Position numbers and translations under genes: made by a program | Source of the DNA: an uncultured Gammaproteobacteria bacterium | GTDB lineage: Bacteria > Pseudomonadota > Gammaproteobacteria > PS1 > Pseudothioglobaceae | Reading direction: 5' to 3' | DNA length: 64,000 nt | Assembly (NCBI GenBank): GCA_913020715.1 | Contig: CAJVZH010000003.1 | Location: forward strand, 1 to 64,000 | Part shown: in pieces, positions 8,808 to 17,843 of the stretch | Position numbering within the stretch: the first letter of the stretch is position 1 | How the letters are laid out: the number at the start of each line of letters is the position of its first letter | Notes under the pieces: model-generated | Seen by the model: the letters and a program-made list of their open reading frames with translations, nothing else | Database searches by the model: none | What the model was told of the DNA's origin: nothing

Positions 8808-10595
8808 ACGATTTTCAAAATCAATCGCTACAACCTTGAGCTGAATCTCGTCGTCCAGAGACGGCTTTTCACCAAGTTTTAACTGCGTTATCATGCCCAA
8901 CTCTGGGATTAATATCGTTGCTTTATTACCATGAAGATCGACTACAGTGCCAACACCCTTCCATCCTTTATTTTGCTTTAAAAACAAAGACTTATAATGA
9001 TCATTACTTTGGCGTGTCGCCTTGTTCACTTTTGAAATAACAACGTTGGTTTGTCCGATTCGGTTTTTGATTGCCGCCTCGTCCAGTATGGGTTTATTGT
9101 TGATAAAATTAAGGAGTTGTTGCTGAACCACCAAATCTAGATAACGCCTAATTGGACTGGTTACTCTAAGGTACGAATCAAGACCCAAACCAGAATGTGG
9201 TGCGCTTTTTGTGCTAATTTTCGAGCGCTTAAAGCAGCGCGCTGCTTTAAACATTTGTGATAAGGTCAAATGTGCTTTTTGCTCAAGAATCTCATCACTA
9301 AAGCTGCCCTTGGCTTGAGTTACAAACGGCATTGCAATGTTGTTTTCTAATGAAAATTGCGCAATCACCCTACCGGCAATCACCATCATCTCTGCAACCA
9401 TTTCACGACTTTCACTGGCCTCTTGTTTTCTCAAGGACACCCGGCCATCAACAAGTCTGACATCAACGTTCGGTAAATCAAGCCTTAGTGCGCCCTTGTC
9501 GTTTCGAAACGACTTGTGTTCCTTTGTCAACGTGCTTATTTGCGATAATTCGGCGTGCTGATGAAGAATTTCATCCACCCCATCGTAACTCAATTTTTCA
9601 ACTTTAATCTCACTCTGAACAACTTCAATATCACTGATTTGACAATCAATTAACCTAAAACCAACCGACAACGCCCTTGATTTCGCATCTTCGCCCAATG
9701 AGCAAATAGGCACCAAATTCGGCGGCAACATGTGGATGATTTGATCTGGAAGATAGAGATTGGATATGCGATTTTGCGCATAACTGTCCAAGGTGCTATC
9801 ACATTCGACTTGAGAAGCAACATCGGCAATATGAATCCAAATCTTATCACCTTCAATGCTGATAGCATCATCTGCATCGTTGGAGCCAGAGTTATCAATT
9901 GCATAACTGTTGAAGTGCGTTAAGTCTCTTCTTTCAGCAACGATAATTTCGTGGGAGTGGCTTTCATCTGCAAGAATTCCATGTCGACGAGGGTATGGAT
10001 TCATCGCCTCTTGCCAGTATCCAATTTTGACTAATAACTTATGCGCAGACTCAGGCTTGTTATCTAGTGACAACGCATCCAATAATTTTGCGTGTTTGGA
10101 GAGATTATGGGCCACCAGTTCAACCTCTTGCAGCCAGCGCGAATCGTCATCAGAAATGCAGTTGTTGTTAATGTTCTCAACACATTGATTGAGGCTTTCA
10201 AGCTCAATTCGCTTGGTGTTTCTTTGATTTTGAATCGCCTCTGTTTGTTCACTGGGCCTGATAAAAACCGTATCCTTGGTCCAATAAAAGTAAAGACTGT
10301 CCTCAACAAGTAGGTAAGTGCACCAAGCATTTTGCGCGGTGTAATCATCAAAAATCCACTCAGTGATTTCCTTAAGCGTTAACGATTCATTCTCAAAATC
10401 TTGCAGCACATTCATTGCCCCAGCAGAACATGTGTCATTAATAGCTGCGTACTGTGGATGAATAAAACGGAAATCTTTTTCTCGCACCTTGCGAGAACTG
10501 CCGTCGGAGAAAAGTAGGTCGAATTTGTGGGTGGTGATTGCGCTTATTTTTGCTGGCTTACCTTTGTAAGCAACGAGTGCACCAAGGTCTAACAA
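8784..10595 (-). CDS. RNase II/R family exoribonuclease
   Basis: This is a 3'-5' processive exoribonuclease of the RNB family. The 603-residue protein has a short N-terminal region that is not the usual RNase II cold-shock pair. The RNB catalytic domain follows, in which AIDNSGSNDADDAISI preserves all four active-site aspartates. Then comes the invariant arginine segment TSPIRRYLDLVVQQQL, and a C-terminal S1-like barrel. Size is near E. coli RNase II (644) and shorter than RNase R (about 813). The N-terminus resembles the divergent RNB ribonucleases found outside enterics, so I give no symbol. gcvH lies 3 bases upstream on the same strand, and the 3' end overlaps lpxH by 24 bases. Confidence 0.88.
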   Translation of the reverse strand: MLDLGALVAYKGKPAKISAITTHKFDLLFSDGSSRKVREKDFRFIHPQYAAINDTCSAGAMNVLQDFENESLTLKEITEWIFDDYTAQNAWCTYLLVEDSLYFYWTKDTVFIRPSEQTEAIQNQRNTKRIELESLNQCVENINNNCISDDDSRWLQEVELVAHNLSKHAKLLDALSLDNKPESAHKLLVKIGYWQEAMNPYPRRHGILADESHSHEIIVAERRDLTHFNSYAIDNSGSNDADDAISIEGDKIWIHIADVASQVECDSTLDSYAQNRISNLYLPDQIIHMLPPNLVPICSLGEDAKSRALSVGFRLIDCQISDIEVVQSEIKVEKLSYDGVDEILHQHAELSQISTLTKEHKSFRNDKGALRLDLPNVDVRLVDGRVSLRKQEASESREMVAEMMVIAGRVIAQFSLENNIAMPFVTQAKGSFSDEILEQKAHLTLSQMFKAARCFKRSKISTKSAPHSGLGLDSYLRVTSPIRRYLDLVVQQQLLNFINNKPILDEAAIKNRIGQTNVVISKVNKATRQSNDHYKSLFLKQNKGWKGVGTVVDLHGNKATILIPELGMITQLKLGEKPSLDDEIQLKVVAIDFENRLVDFKSL

Positions 10596-10598
10596 AGC

Positions 10599-10979
10599 TT
10601 AATCCAGATCGAGCGTTGCAATATAGGCATCTGAATCCATCAAACCATCGACAGAATCTGCACTAAATTTTATCAACCAGCCAGCGTCGTAACAATCGCT
10701 ATTAACTAGCTCGGGCTCATCGTCAATCTCTTCGTTGATTTCAAGCACTTTAAGATCGACAGGTGCATGAATATCACTGGCAGATTTAACCGATTCGACA
10801 ACGCACAAACTGTCATGTGCACTAACTGTGTCGCCAAGTTCAGGCATCTCAACAAACACCAAGTCTCCCAATGATTCCTGGGCAAAATCTGAAATACCCA
10901 AAGTATAGGTGCCGTCACCATTATCCAAGACCCACTCATGAGTCGCAGCATATTGTCTATCACCTCTAATTTCGTTCAT
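10599..10979 (-). CDS. gcvH: Glycine cleavage system H protein
   Basis: GcvH is the lipoyl-bearing shuttle of glycine cleavage. The 126-residue protein has the hallmark THEWV near residue 14 and the lipoylation site K65 in [15 protein letters not shown], and ends in acidic C-terminal helices. gcvT and gcvP are not adjacent: the downstream gene is an RNase II-type gene only 3 bases away. A -10-like TATAAT on minus (plus 11024-11029) precedes it. No glycine riboswitch is apparent in the 80-base upstream gap. Confidence 0.95.
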   Translation of the reverse strand: MNEIRGDRQYAATHEWVLDNGDGTYTLGISDFAQESLGDLVFVEMPELGDTVSAHDSLCVVESVKSASDIHAPVDLKVLEINEEIDDEPELVNSDCYDAGWLIKFSADSVDGLMDSDAYIATLDLD

Positions 10980-11059
10980 AAGATACTCCGCAATTTGTTA
11001 AGTTACATTCAATTTGGGACATAATTATACTGTGCTTGTCGCTTTTTTAAAAGCGCTAT

Positions 11060-11716
11060 TCAGCCCTTAGATTCTTTTTCTTTAATGTGCTTACTCAAAA
11101 TCACAACCGTTACCAAAATCAGGCCAAAGGTTAGTCCCAAAGTGCCAAATAATTTAAAATTTACCCACGTTTCTTCACTTTGTTGTGCGGCTACACAAAG
11201 CATTTCAACCGCAGTGCTAGCGCAATCGATATTGCCAAGTTCTACTTTAGGGTCAAGTGTCGAGTGGTCAAATAATGCATCACGCGCACCAAGTGCAGCT
11301 CTTACAAAATACGCATTAACAATAGAAATACCTATAAAGCCCAAACCCCAAAACCAAGTAAGCTTTTCCCATGTGGAGCGAGGTAATTGCAATTCTTTAC
11401 CAAGCATACGCTCGATCAATGTTTTTTTGCCAATCCACATACTGCCAATCAGCGCCAAGGCAAACGCAACATACAACACACTAACTTTCCACATAACAAA
11501 AGCAGGGTCACGCAATGCCAGTGTCACACCACCGAAAACCACCAACAAGCCAAAGGTAATCAGATGCGAATTTTCAAACTTGCCTGTACTCCATCGAGTG
11601 TAAATCAATTGTGCAAAAGTGCCGGCAATCATGGCGTAAATTGCAGGGTAGAGGCCGTAAGTTTTGTAGATAACAAAAAATAGAATAATTGGGCCAAAAT
11701 CAAATAAAAACTTCAT
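11060..11716 (-). CDS. yciB: YciB / intracellular septation protein A family membrane protein
   Basis: This inner-membrane protein is linked to envelope integrity and division in E. coli. The product (218 residues from the MKFLFDFGP start) shows the family pattern: FFVIYKTYGLYPA, LITFGLLVVFGGVTL, WKVSVLYVAFALAL, RMLGKELQLP and a final helix after WVNFKLFG. I start at 11716 because that ATG overlaps the upstream stop as ATGA; an ATG two codons earlier (11722) is also possible. Compared with the 179-residue E. coli protein there is an insertion of about 40 residues just before WVNFK, in the last inter-helix loop, containing two cysteines in CASTAVEMLC. Confidence 0.9.
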   Translation of the reverse strand: MKFLFDFGPIILFFVIYKTYGLYPAIYAMIAGTFAQLIYTRWSTGKFENSHLITFGLLVVFGGVTLALRDPAFVMWKVSVLYVAFALALIGSMWIGKKTLIERMLGKELQLPRSTWEKLTWFWGLGFIGISIVNAYFVRAALGARDALFDHSTLDPKVELGNIDCASTAVEMLCVAAQQSEETWVNFKLFGTLGLTFGLILVTVVILSKHIKEKESKG

Positions 11717-11949
11717 AAACAATCCTTAGAACAATAAATTTTTCCATCTTTTATAATGGCTTCCGACTCAGGAACATGGGTATCACAAACCGAGCAAGCG
11801 ATCATTTTTTGCCCAGCATCACTATCTGAAGAACTACTCAAATTTGGCTGTCTCATCTTTTTAAACAAGACAAAACCGACCCAAACAAGCAGCATTACCA
11901 ACACTAATTTAATCAATCCCATGTAACTACGATAGAGTAAAAAACCCAA
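11713..11949 (-). CDS. PP0621-type small membrane-anchored zinc-finger-like protein
   Basis: A 78-residue protein with one N-terminal membrane helix (about residues 12-30), a short serine-rich linker, and a C-terminal cysteine module: CSVC...CSKDC. The paired cysteines suggest zinc binding on the cytoplasmic side. This layout is that of the PP0621 family of unknown function, commonly found near other small proteobacterial envelope genes. Its stop overlaps the yciB start (ATGA), so translation is probably coupled. The start could also be the ATG at 11922, which would shorten the tail before the helix. Confidence 0.75.
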   Translation of the reverse strand: MGFLLYRSYMGLIKLVLVMLLVWVGFVLFKKMRQPNLSSSSDSDAGQKMIACSVCDTHVPESEAIIKDGKIYCSKDCL

Positions 11950-12020
11950 ATTTTACCGAAATAATGCCCGACTCTCAATTAAAGCATGGATTTCATTTGG
12001 TTAATTTATAAGTGTAATAG

Positions 12021-12049
12021 TTAAACAAAAAACACTCATAGTATATAAT
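12021..12049 (+). promoter_or_regulatory. Likely promoter of tRNA-Leu
   Basis: A -35-like TTAAAC at 12021-12026 and a perfect -10 TATAAT at 12044-12049 are separated by 17 bases, ending about 25 bases before the mature tRNA. Confidence 0.6.
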
Positions 12050-12073
12050 TCTCTGTTTTCTACCCCCTCCTAT

Positions 12074-12160
12074 GCCCTGGTGGTGAAATTGGTAGACACA
12101 CAGGACTTAAAATCCTGCGGCTTCACGGCCGTGCCGGTTCAATTCCGGCCCGGGGCACCA
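12074..12160 (+). tRNA. tRNA-Leu (anticodon UAA)
   Basis: The 87-nt sequence folds as a class II tRNA. The acceptor arm GCCCTGG pairs with CCGGGGC, the anticodon arm CAGGA-CTTAAAA-TCCTG presents TAA, there is a long variable arm typical of leucine tRNAs, and the T-arm CCGG-TTCAATT-CCGG is present. The CCA end is encoded. It stands alone between a minus-strand pair and an amine oxidase gene. Confidence 0.97.
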
Positions 12161-12230
12161 TTTTTTGACAAGCCATTCGACCCAAAGAATGCTTACCTCC
12201 CTAAGTTTTTCACAGCTATAATTTGACATT

Positions 12231-13406
12231 ATGTCAATTGTTGATTTTATTGTTATTGGTCGCGGACTCATTGGTTCAGCAGCAGCCCGTCATCTTGCCA
12301 TTCAGGGTACGAGCGTTACTTTGATTGGTCCCAGTGAGCCAGCAAACCTTAAAACACATACCGGTGTATTTAGCAGTCACTACGACTCAGCACGCATTGT
12401 TCGAATATTAGATACGCTTACTCATAACTGCCAAATTAGTAAGGCAGCAATTGAGCGCTTCAAGCCGCTCGAAACCGAGACTGGCATTAGTTTCTTTCAA
12501 GAAGTTGGGTATCTTGCAGCGTCAAATACCAACAATTTTCTGGAGGATATGAGTGCGCAAGCTGATAGCTACTACCCTGAAGTAGGATCATTCTCTTTTG
12601 AACAACTAAGCGAACGATTCCCATATTTCCAATTTCCCAAAGGGGTTCGTGGTATTTTTCAAGCCAAAAATGCGGGCTGGTTAGATCCTAGAAAAAACAT
12701 AGCAGCACAAAATAAAGCACTCGAAAACCATGGTGGCACTGTAGTCAACGACACGGTCATTGCAATTGAGAAGGGCAAGCAATACATCACTATAAAGACT
12801 GAGAAATCTAGCTTTAAATGCAAAAAATGCATTCTCTCAACGGGTGCGTTTGCAAATATTGGCAACACCATTCCCCGTCCAATAGATTACGGCGTTGTGC
12901 CTCACACAGCAGTGCTTGGCGAAATATCTAAAGAACAGCTGCCAAGCCTTGTGGGCATGCCAACGATGAGCTATCGACTCGGTGACGAACCCAATAAATT
13001 TCTGTACTTTTTACCGCCCGTGGAATACCCAAACGGCAAGCATTACGTCAAAATTGGCCATGCACTTGGCGATGAAATGGCAAAAGACAAACAGTCACTA
13101 CAAGACTGGTTTCACTCTAATGGCGATAAGGGAAAAATCCCGTGGCTAACTGAAGCACTAAAAGAGTTACTGCCCTCTATAACATTCAACAAATTCCATT
13201 CAGTTCCTTGCGTAACAACTACCTCGCCCAGCGGAGGTAATTATATTGATCAATTTAAAGATGAAAGACTGTACGCACTTTTTGCAGGTGGTGGTTATTG
13301 CGCCAAATCAGCTGATGAACTTGGCTACATAGCAACAGAGTTCGCACTAAATGGGGGGTTCCCCGCACCATACAATCGTGCTGATTTTAAGCTGATCTAC
13401 CAATAA
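12231..13406 (+). CDS. FAD-dependent amine/amino-acid oxidase (DAO family, sarcosine oxidase-like)
   Basis: A 391-residue flavoprotein of the D-amino-acid oxidase superfamily. The dinucleotide-binding motif is at the N-terminus (FIVIGRGLIGSAAARHL), and the C-terminal FAD segment FAGGGYCAKSADELG corresponds to the GGCG-type loop. Family relatives include monomeric sarcosine oxidase and N-methyltryptophan oxidase, which cleave secondary or methylated amines and release peroxide. The exact substrate cannot be assigned: the cysteine that carries covalent FAD in sarcosine oxidase is not certain here. It lies between tRNA-Leu and an MFS transporter, both on plus, suggesting uptake and oxidation of one compound. 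Start chosen at the first ATG, shortly after the tRNA. Confidence 0.85.
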   Translation: MSIVDFIVIGRGLIGSAAARHLAIQGTSVTLIGPSEPANLKTHTGVFSSHYDSARIVRILDTLTHNCQISKAAIERFKPLETETGISFFQEVGYLAASNTNNFLEDMSAQADSYYPEVGSFSFEQLSERFPYFQFPKGVRGIFQAKNAGWLDPRKNIAAQNKALENHGGTVVNDTVIAIEKGKQYITIKTEKSSFKCKKCILSTGAFANIGNTIPRPIDYGVVPHTAVLGEISKEQLPSLVGMPTMSYRLGDEPNKFLYFLPPVEYPNGKHYVKIGHALGDEMAKDKQSLQDWFHSNGDKGKIPWLTEALKELLPSITFNKFHSVPCVTTTSPSGGNYIDQFKDERLYALFAGGGYCAKSADELGYIATEFALNGGFPAPYNRADFKLIYQ

Positions 13407-13500
13407 AAAACTCGCCATCAAGAATGATTTTCATTTCTTCATAAGTGTATTCATAAGTAATTAGCCCAACCATTCTTGCAGCTGCAACGATTTTGGTCAT
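13387..13500 (-). other. Antisense mini-ORF of 37 codons, unrecognised (possible gene remnant)
   Basis: On minus, a frame of 37 residues runs from an ATG at 13500 to a TAA at 13389-13387. It begins MTKIVAAARMVGLI and continues EYTYEEMKIILDGEFF. It overlaps the last 20 bases of the oxidase gene in antisense. The sequence is not low complexity and is rich in Tyr/Glu, unlike random translation. I do not recognise it. A 17-bp near-copy of its LDGEF-coding segment occurs about 230 bases away (see 13407-13653). Confidence 0.3.
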
Positions 13501-13653
13501 TTTTTCGATTGTCTTACTCGGCACACTGGAAATGCTGCGTCGTCGCTCAGAACGCATCCGCGGCGTTACGCCGAGCTAACCTTTATTAACACACCAAGAA
13601 CAATTGGGATTGATTCCTAGCAACACTTCATGGTATAAATTCGCCATCTAGAA
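13407..13653. repeat. Pair of 17-bp imperfect direct repeats flanking a GC-rich patch
   Basis: AAACTCGCCATCAAGAA (about 13409) and AAATTCGCCATCTAGAA (about 13637) match at 15 of 17 positions. Between them lies a GC-rich stretch including the palindrome CGGCG-TTA-CGCCG (13561-13573), which stands out from the AT-rich surroundings. The gap between the oxidase and MFS genes therefore holds duplicated or decayed sequence rather than a plain promoter. Confidence 0.45.
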
Positions 13654-13671
13654 AAAAAACGTTTACAACGA

Positions 13672-14841
13672 ATGACGAAGTCGCAATTACCAACTGCTCT
13701 GACAATCACTGGCTGCCTGCTCATCACTTTCTGCATGGGATCTATTCATGCTTTTAGCACGTTAATTGAGGGCATTGAATTGCAAACAGGTGCTGAACGT
13801 ATGGCATCCAGCTTGGTATATTCAGCTGGGCTTCTCAGTGTCACGCTTGCGGTATTTTTTGGTCATATTTTGTTTCGTCGTTTTAGCGCCTTCTCGTTAA
13901 TGTTGGTGGCGACTGCCTTGCCACTACTTGGTGTCTTATTAATTAATAGTGAAACCTGGCTAGGCTGGATGCTGGGATACGGATTAATGTTTGGTTTTGC
14001 CAGCGGTCTCGGTTATGGCTTTTCACTGCACGCTTGCACACTTGTTACGGCCGCTAATAAACGCGGATTAGCACTCGGTGCTGTCACTGGGGCTTATGCC
14101 TTGGGTGCTGTTGTTTTTTCGATAATCTACCCAATCTTATTGGCGAACTTCAGCCTAAATATTGCCTACGGGATAGGCACAGTAATTCTTTCTACTGTCG
14201 TGGGCAGTGGGACGCTGTTGCTACTTCTCTCAAAAATTGAAACAAGACCAAACAAAGCTCCACAACAGCAAAGTTCAAAACCTCAACACCTGGGGTTTGC
14301 TAGACTGTGGTTTGGCTATTGTTTTGGTGTTTTTGCAGGTCTAATGGCCATTGGTCATGCGGTGCCAATTATCAAAACCATGGATGGCAGTGTGCAAATT
14401 GCCTCAACAAGCATTGTGCTTATGTCACTAGGCAGCGGCATTGCAGGCTTAGTAGCGGGCTATATTGCTGATCAATTTGGCTGCAAAAAACCTTTGACGA
14501 TATTGACCACTGCAAGCGCGATTAGTTTATTGCTGTTAGTAATGCTTGGTGGCGTGCAATTGGCGCTGGTATTGATGATTTGTATTGCCACACTTTATGG
14601 CGCATTCATTGCCATCTACCCAACCTTGGTGGCCAACGCGTTTGGCAAAGAGCATTCTGCTTGGGCATACGGCAAGGTCTTTACTGCTTGGGGTTTCGCA
14701 GGGCTTAGTGCGCCATCTCTCGCCGGCTGGCTTTATGAGCAAAGCGGAAGTTATAACACGCCACTTCTCATTGCTGCCATCCTTGCGGCGATATCGGCTA
14801 TTGTTATTTTGCGCCTTCCCGACAAAAAGATAATCAACTGA
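13672..14841 (+). CDS. MFS transporter (oxalate/formate antiporter-like group)
   Basis: A 389-residue polytopic inner-membrane protein with twelve predicted helices in two six-helix halves. The central loop (about residues 190-205) is short, polar and glutamine-rich. Major-facilitator features include a Gly-rich helix 4-5 region (GYGLMFGFASGLGYGFSLHA), resembling the oxalate/formate antiporter group, and an aromatic, small-residue-rich C-half. The substrate is unknown. Its position after an amine oxidase hints at an amine or organic acid, but this is inference. A convergent lipoprotein gene follows three bases after the stop. Confidence 0.85.
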   Translation: MTKSQLPTALTITGCLLITFCMGSIHAFSTLIEGIELQTGAERMASSLVYSAGLLSVTLAVFFGHILFRRFSAFSLMLVATALPLLGVLLINSETWLGWMLGYGLMFGFASGLGYGFSLHACTLVTAANKRGLALGAVTGAYALGAVVFSIIYPILLANFSLNIAYGIGTVILSTVVGSGTLLLLLSKIETRPNKAPQQQSSKPQHLGFARLWFGYCFGVFAGLMAIGHAVPIIKTMDGSVQIASTSIVLMSLGSGIAGLVAGYIADQFGCKKPLTILTTASAISLLLLVMLGGVQLALVLMICIATLYGAFIAIYPTLVANAFGKEHSAWAYGKVFTAWGFAGLSAPSLAGWLYEQSGSYNTPLLIAAILAAISAIVILRLPDKKIIN

Positions 14842-14844
14842 GTC

Positions 14845-15279
14845 TTACTTTTTCGGCATCTCTTCGCAGGTTTTTGCCGTCACGTCGTGAGAAAAGAAGG
14901 CAGTTTTCTGTTTATCGTAATAATGCCAGCTTAGGATGGTATTGTTCTCAGGGTAATCTTTCAGGCCGTCGACAGTGCACGAAATGTAAGTTAGAATTCC
15001 TTTGATAAATTCTTCATACTCTTTGATTGCATCTTTATCCATATTACTAAGATCAAGGTGAATCAGCATATTGTGAATTTCATACACACCCTCTTTCGCA
15101 ACCGCTTTCATCACCAAGGTGTCCTTGTCACTCATATAGGGTGCTTTTGCATTAAGCGCATCGACATCGGCTTGCAATTTTTCCAGAGAGAAGGCCCGGC
15201 TGTCAGGTGCTGAAGAACAGCCAATAAGTAGGCTCACTAACAACGCAGGAACGGCTTTTTGAATCCAGTTTTTACTCAT
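14845..15279 (-). CDS. Putative lipoprotein of unknown function
   Basis: A 144-residue protein with a signal peptide ending in the lipobox LLIG-C21, followed by SSAPDS, which predicts an outer-membrane-directed lipoprotein since Asp does not follow the cysteine. The remainder is helical and polar, with two further cysteines (in YISCTVD and TCEEM) that could form a disulfide in the periplasm. I do not recognise the family. It is a single gene, convergent with the MFS gene and divergent from ridA. Confidence 0.7.
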   Translation of the reverse strand: MSKNWIQKAVPALLVSLLIGCSSAPDSRAFSLEKLQADVDALNAKAPYMSDKDTLVMKAVAKEGVYEIHNMLIHLDLSNMDKDAIKEYEEFIKGILTYISCTVDGLKDYPENNTILSWHYYDKQKTAFFSHDVTAKTCEEMPKK

Positions 15280-15367
15280 TGCTACACTTCTCCTTGGTTA
15301 AGAGTTTTACAAAAAAACACCCATTCCTAATATAATACAGCCATTTAATTAACCACAAATCAAAACC

Positions 15368-15775
15368 ATGAAAAAACATATTATTGCTACAGACAAAGCG
15401 CCAGCTGCGGTAGGTACGTATTCACAAGCCGTTGCGGTAACCGGTGGCACAACCATCTACCTTTCGGGTCAAATCCCTTTAATTCCAGAGACAATGGAAA
15501 TTGTTGAAGGTGGCATTTCTGAAGAAATTCACCAAGTATTTAAAAACCTAACAGCGGTCTGTAACGAGGCCGGCGGTGATTTGAGCAGTATTGTTAAACT
15601 GAATATCTTTTTAACAGACCTCTCGAATTTTCCAGTCGTGAACGAAATTATGGCGCAGTATTTTGACCAGCCTTACCCAGCCCGTGCGGCCATTGGCGTT
15701 AAAGAATTGCCGAAAGCAGTTGGCGTTGAAATGGATGGCGTAATGGTGACTGATTCCGATCAATACAGTTACTAA
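15368..15775 (+). CDS. ridA: RidA family enamine/imine deaminase
   Basis: RidA hydrolyses reactive 2-aminoacrylate and related imines produced by PLP enzymes. The 135-residue protein has the family pattern [15 protein letters not shown] and the substrate-binding R106 in YPARAAIGV, with Glu121 in VEMDG. It is longer at the C-terminus than E. coli RidA by a few residues. A -10-like TATAAT (15331-15336) lies 32 bases upstream. recG starts three bases after its stop, so they are co-transcribed. Confidence 0.93.
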   Translation: MKKHIIATDKAPAAVGTYSQAVAVTGGTTIYLSGQIPLIPETMEIVEGGISEEIHQVFKNLTAVCNEAGGDLSSIVKLNIFLTDLSNFPVVNEIMAQYFDQPYPARAAIGVKELPKAVGVEMDGVMVTDSDQYSY

Positions 15776-15778
15776 AAC

Positions 15779-17842
15779 ATGCTAGCACTCTCTGATCCAC
15801 TGATTTCCATTGGCGGATTAGGGAAAAAAACATCGGAAAGACTGAATCAACTGGGGATCTACACCTTAGAGCATTTACTCTTTCATCTACCGAACAGGTA
15901 TCAAGACAAAACTCGCATTACCCCACTTAGTGCATCCCAAGTGGGAAGCGAGGTTTTGGTCGAACTCACCATCGAGCGAATCGAAGAAGCGCCCACTCGG
16001 CAAAGGCAGCTACTTTGCTATCTCACTGATGAGAGCAATCAGCGATTGTTGTTGCGCTTTTTTCATTTTAACCAGTATCAAAAACAAGCCCTAGTTCGAG
16101 GCGAGGCACTTCAATGCTTTGGTGAGATCAAAGTTGGCCGACAAGGCCTCGAAATGCATCACCCAGAGTATCGCCTCACTTCTCAACAAGCGCCGCTATT
16201 TGAGGCAACACTAACGCCCGTTTACCCACTTTGCCAGGGGGTTACACAAAACAAACTCAAACAGTGGATTAATATCGCCCTCGAGGCACTGAAAACCACA
16301 GTTATTGACGATCATTTCGAAAAAATGGCAAAAAACACAATGCCAAGTCTAAAAGAGGCTCTTTTGATGCTGCATCATCCAAAAAAAGGGGAAGATTTAG
16401 CCAAAATAGCCGATTTCTGCCATATTTCACAACAAAGGCTCATTATTGAAGAACTTGCGGCACATCAATTAAGCCTCAAACAAGTAAAACTAAGACGCAA
16501 ATCGAAAATTTCCAATATTTTCACTCTTGAAACTAACTTAAGTGAACAACTCTCAAAATCGCTAAACTTTAATATGACTACTGCCCAAGCGCGTTGCATT
16601 GAAGAGATCAACGGCGATCTTACTTCAGAGCAGCCAATGCTAAGATTACTTCAAGGCGACGTCGGCTCTGGCAAAACCATTGTTGCAGTGTTTGCCTTAT
16701 TGCAAGCGGTCGCCAACGGCTTTCAAACAGCGGTGATGGCGCCGACTGAAATTTTGGCACGACAACATCAACAGAGTTTTGGTGAATACTTAAGTAAGTT
16801 AGGAATAACCGCTGCTTACCTGTCGGGTTCACAAAACTCCGAAGAAAGGAGTAAGCAACTGAGTAAAGTGATCTCGGGCGAAGCGCAAGTGGTGATTGGT
16901 ACTCATGCTCTTTTTCAAGAAAGCGTATCGTTTGATAATCTCGGCTTTATTATTATTGATGAACAGCATAAATTTGGCGTTCATCAACGCTTATCACTTG
17001 CACAGAAAGCAAAAAAAACACCGCACCAGCTGGTGATGACAGCCACCCCCATTCCGCGCTCCTTAACGATGAGTGCTTATGCCGATCTCGATACTTCAAT
17101 TATCGACGAATTACCGCCAGGACGACAAGCGATACAAACCATTGCGCTGAGCAATAATCGCAAAGATGAAATTATTGAAAAAATCAAACAAGTTTGTGCT
17201 GATGGTCGACAAATTTACTGGGTTTGCACGCTAATTGAAGAATCTGAAATGCTGCGCGCAGAATCTGCTGAAAACACTTTTTCCTATTTAAGTGATAACC
17301 TTGCAGACCTTCGGGTGCAGATGATTCATGGCCGACTCAACAAGGCAGATAAAGAAGTCATTATGCAAGACTTTGCCGCTGGAAAAATTGATGTTTTGGT
17401 GGCAACAACAGTCATTGAAGTTGGCGTTAATGTGCCCAATGCCAGCTTAATGATTGTTGAAAATGCCGAGCGCTTGGGGCTCGCTCAGTTACACCAGCTA
17501 CGTGGGCGCGTAGGTCGAGGAAGTGAGAAAAGCGTTTGTGTGTTGATGTATCAGTCACCACTTAGTGAATCCGCAAAAGAAAGACTGGATATTCTTCGCC
17601 AAACTTGCGATGGTTTTATTATTGCTGAAAAAGATCTGGCGCTTCGAGGGCCAGGGGAAATACTCGGCACTCAACAAACTGGCATTGCCGGCATGAAAAT
17701 TGCCAATATTGTCCGTGACGCCTACCTTTTAAAACAGGCCGGCTACTACTCTGAACTGATACTCGGTGAAAGTGAATCCATCCAAAGCGCGTTGATTCAA
17801 CGCTGGATTGACGAGGACCGATCGCATTACGCTAACGCCTAG
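15779..17842 (+). CDS. recG: ATP-dependent DNA helicase RecG
   Basis: RecG remodels stalled replication forks and branched DNA. The 687-residue protein matches the family length. It has an N-terminal wedge/OB region (residues 1-170), Walker A GDVGSGKT near residue 293, Walker B IIDEQHKFGVHQR near 392, VMTATPIPRS, motif V/VI segments VATTVIEVGVNVPNA and QLRGRVGRG, and the C-terminal RecG-specific tail with DLALRGPGEILGTQQ. It directly follows ridA. A 7-bp hairpin with no T-tract sits at its stop codon. Confidence 0.97.
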   Translation: MLALSDPLISIGGLGKKTSERLNQLGIYTLEHLLFHLPNRYQDKTRITPLSASQVGSEVLVELTIERIEEAPTRQRQLLCYLTDESNQRLLLRFFHFNQYQKQALVRGEALQCFGEIKVGRQGLEMHHPEYRLTSQQAPLFEATLTPVYPLCQGVTQNKLKQWINIALEALKTTVIDDHFEKMAKNTMPSLKEALLMLHHPKKGEDLAKIADFCHISQQRLIIEELAAHQLSLKQVKLRRKSKISNIFTLETNLSEQLSKSLNFNMTTAQARCIEEINGDLTSEQPMLRLLQGDVGSGKTIVAVFALLQAVANGFQTAVMAPTEILARQHQQSFGEYLSKLGITAAYLSGSQNSEERSKQLSKVISGEAQVVIGTHALFQESVSFDNLGFIIIDEQHKFGVHQRLSLAQKAKKTPHQLVMTATPIPRSLTMSAYADLDTSIIDELPPGRQAIQTIALSNNRKDEIIEKIKQVCADGRQIYWVCTLIEESEMLRAESAENTFSYLSDNLADLRVQMIHGRLNKADKEVIMQDFAAGKIDVLVATTVIEVGVNVPNASLMIVENAERLGLAQLHQLRGRVGRGSEKSVCVLMYQSPLSESAKERLDILRQTCDGFIIAEKDLALRGPGEILGTQQTGIAGMKIANIVRDAYLLKQAGYYSELILGESESIQSALIQRWIDEDRSHYANA

Positions 17843-17843
17843 A

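Noticed and set aside
10980-11059. Glycine riboswitch upstream of gcvH
   Set aside because: The gap is only 80 bases and shows no conserved aptamer core; a -10 element explains it better.
11085-11603. 172-codon plus-strand frame
   Set aside because: It lies entirely opposite yciB, whose membrane-protein sequence and family match are clear; the plus-strand translation has no domain.
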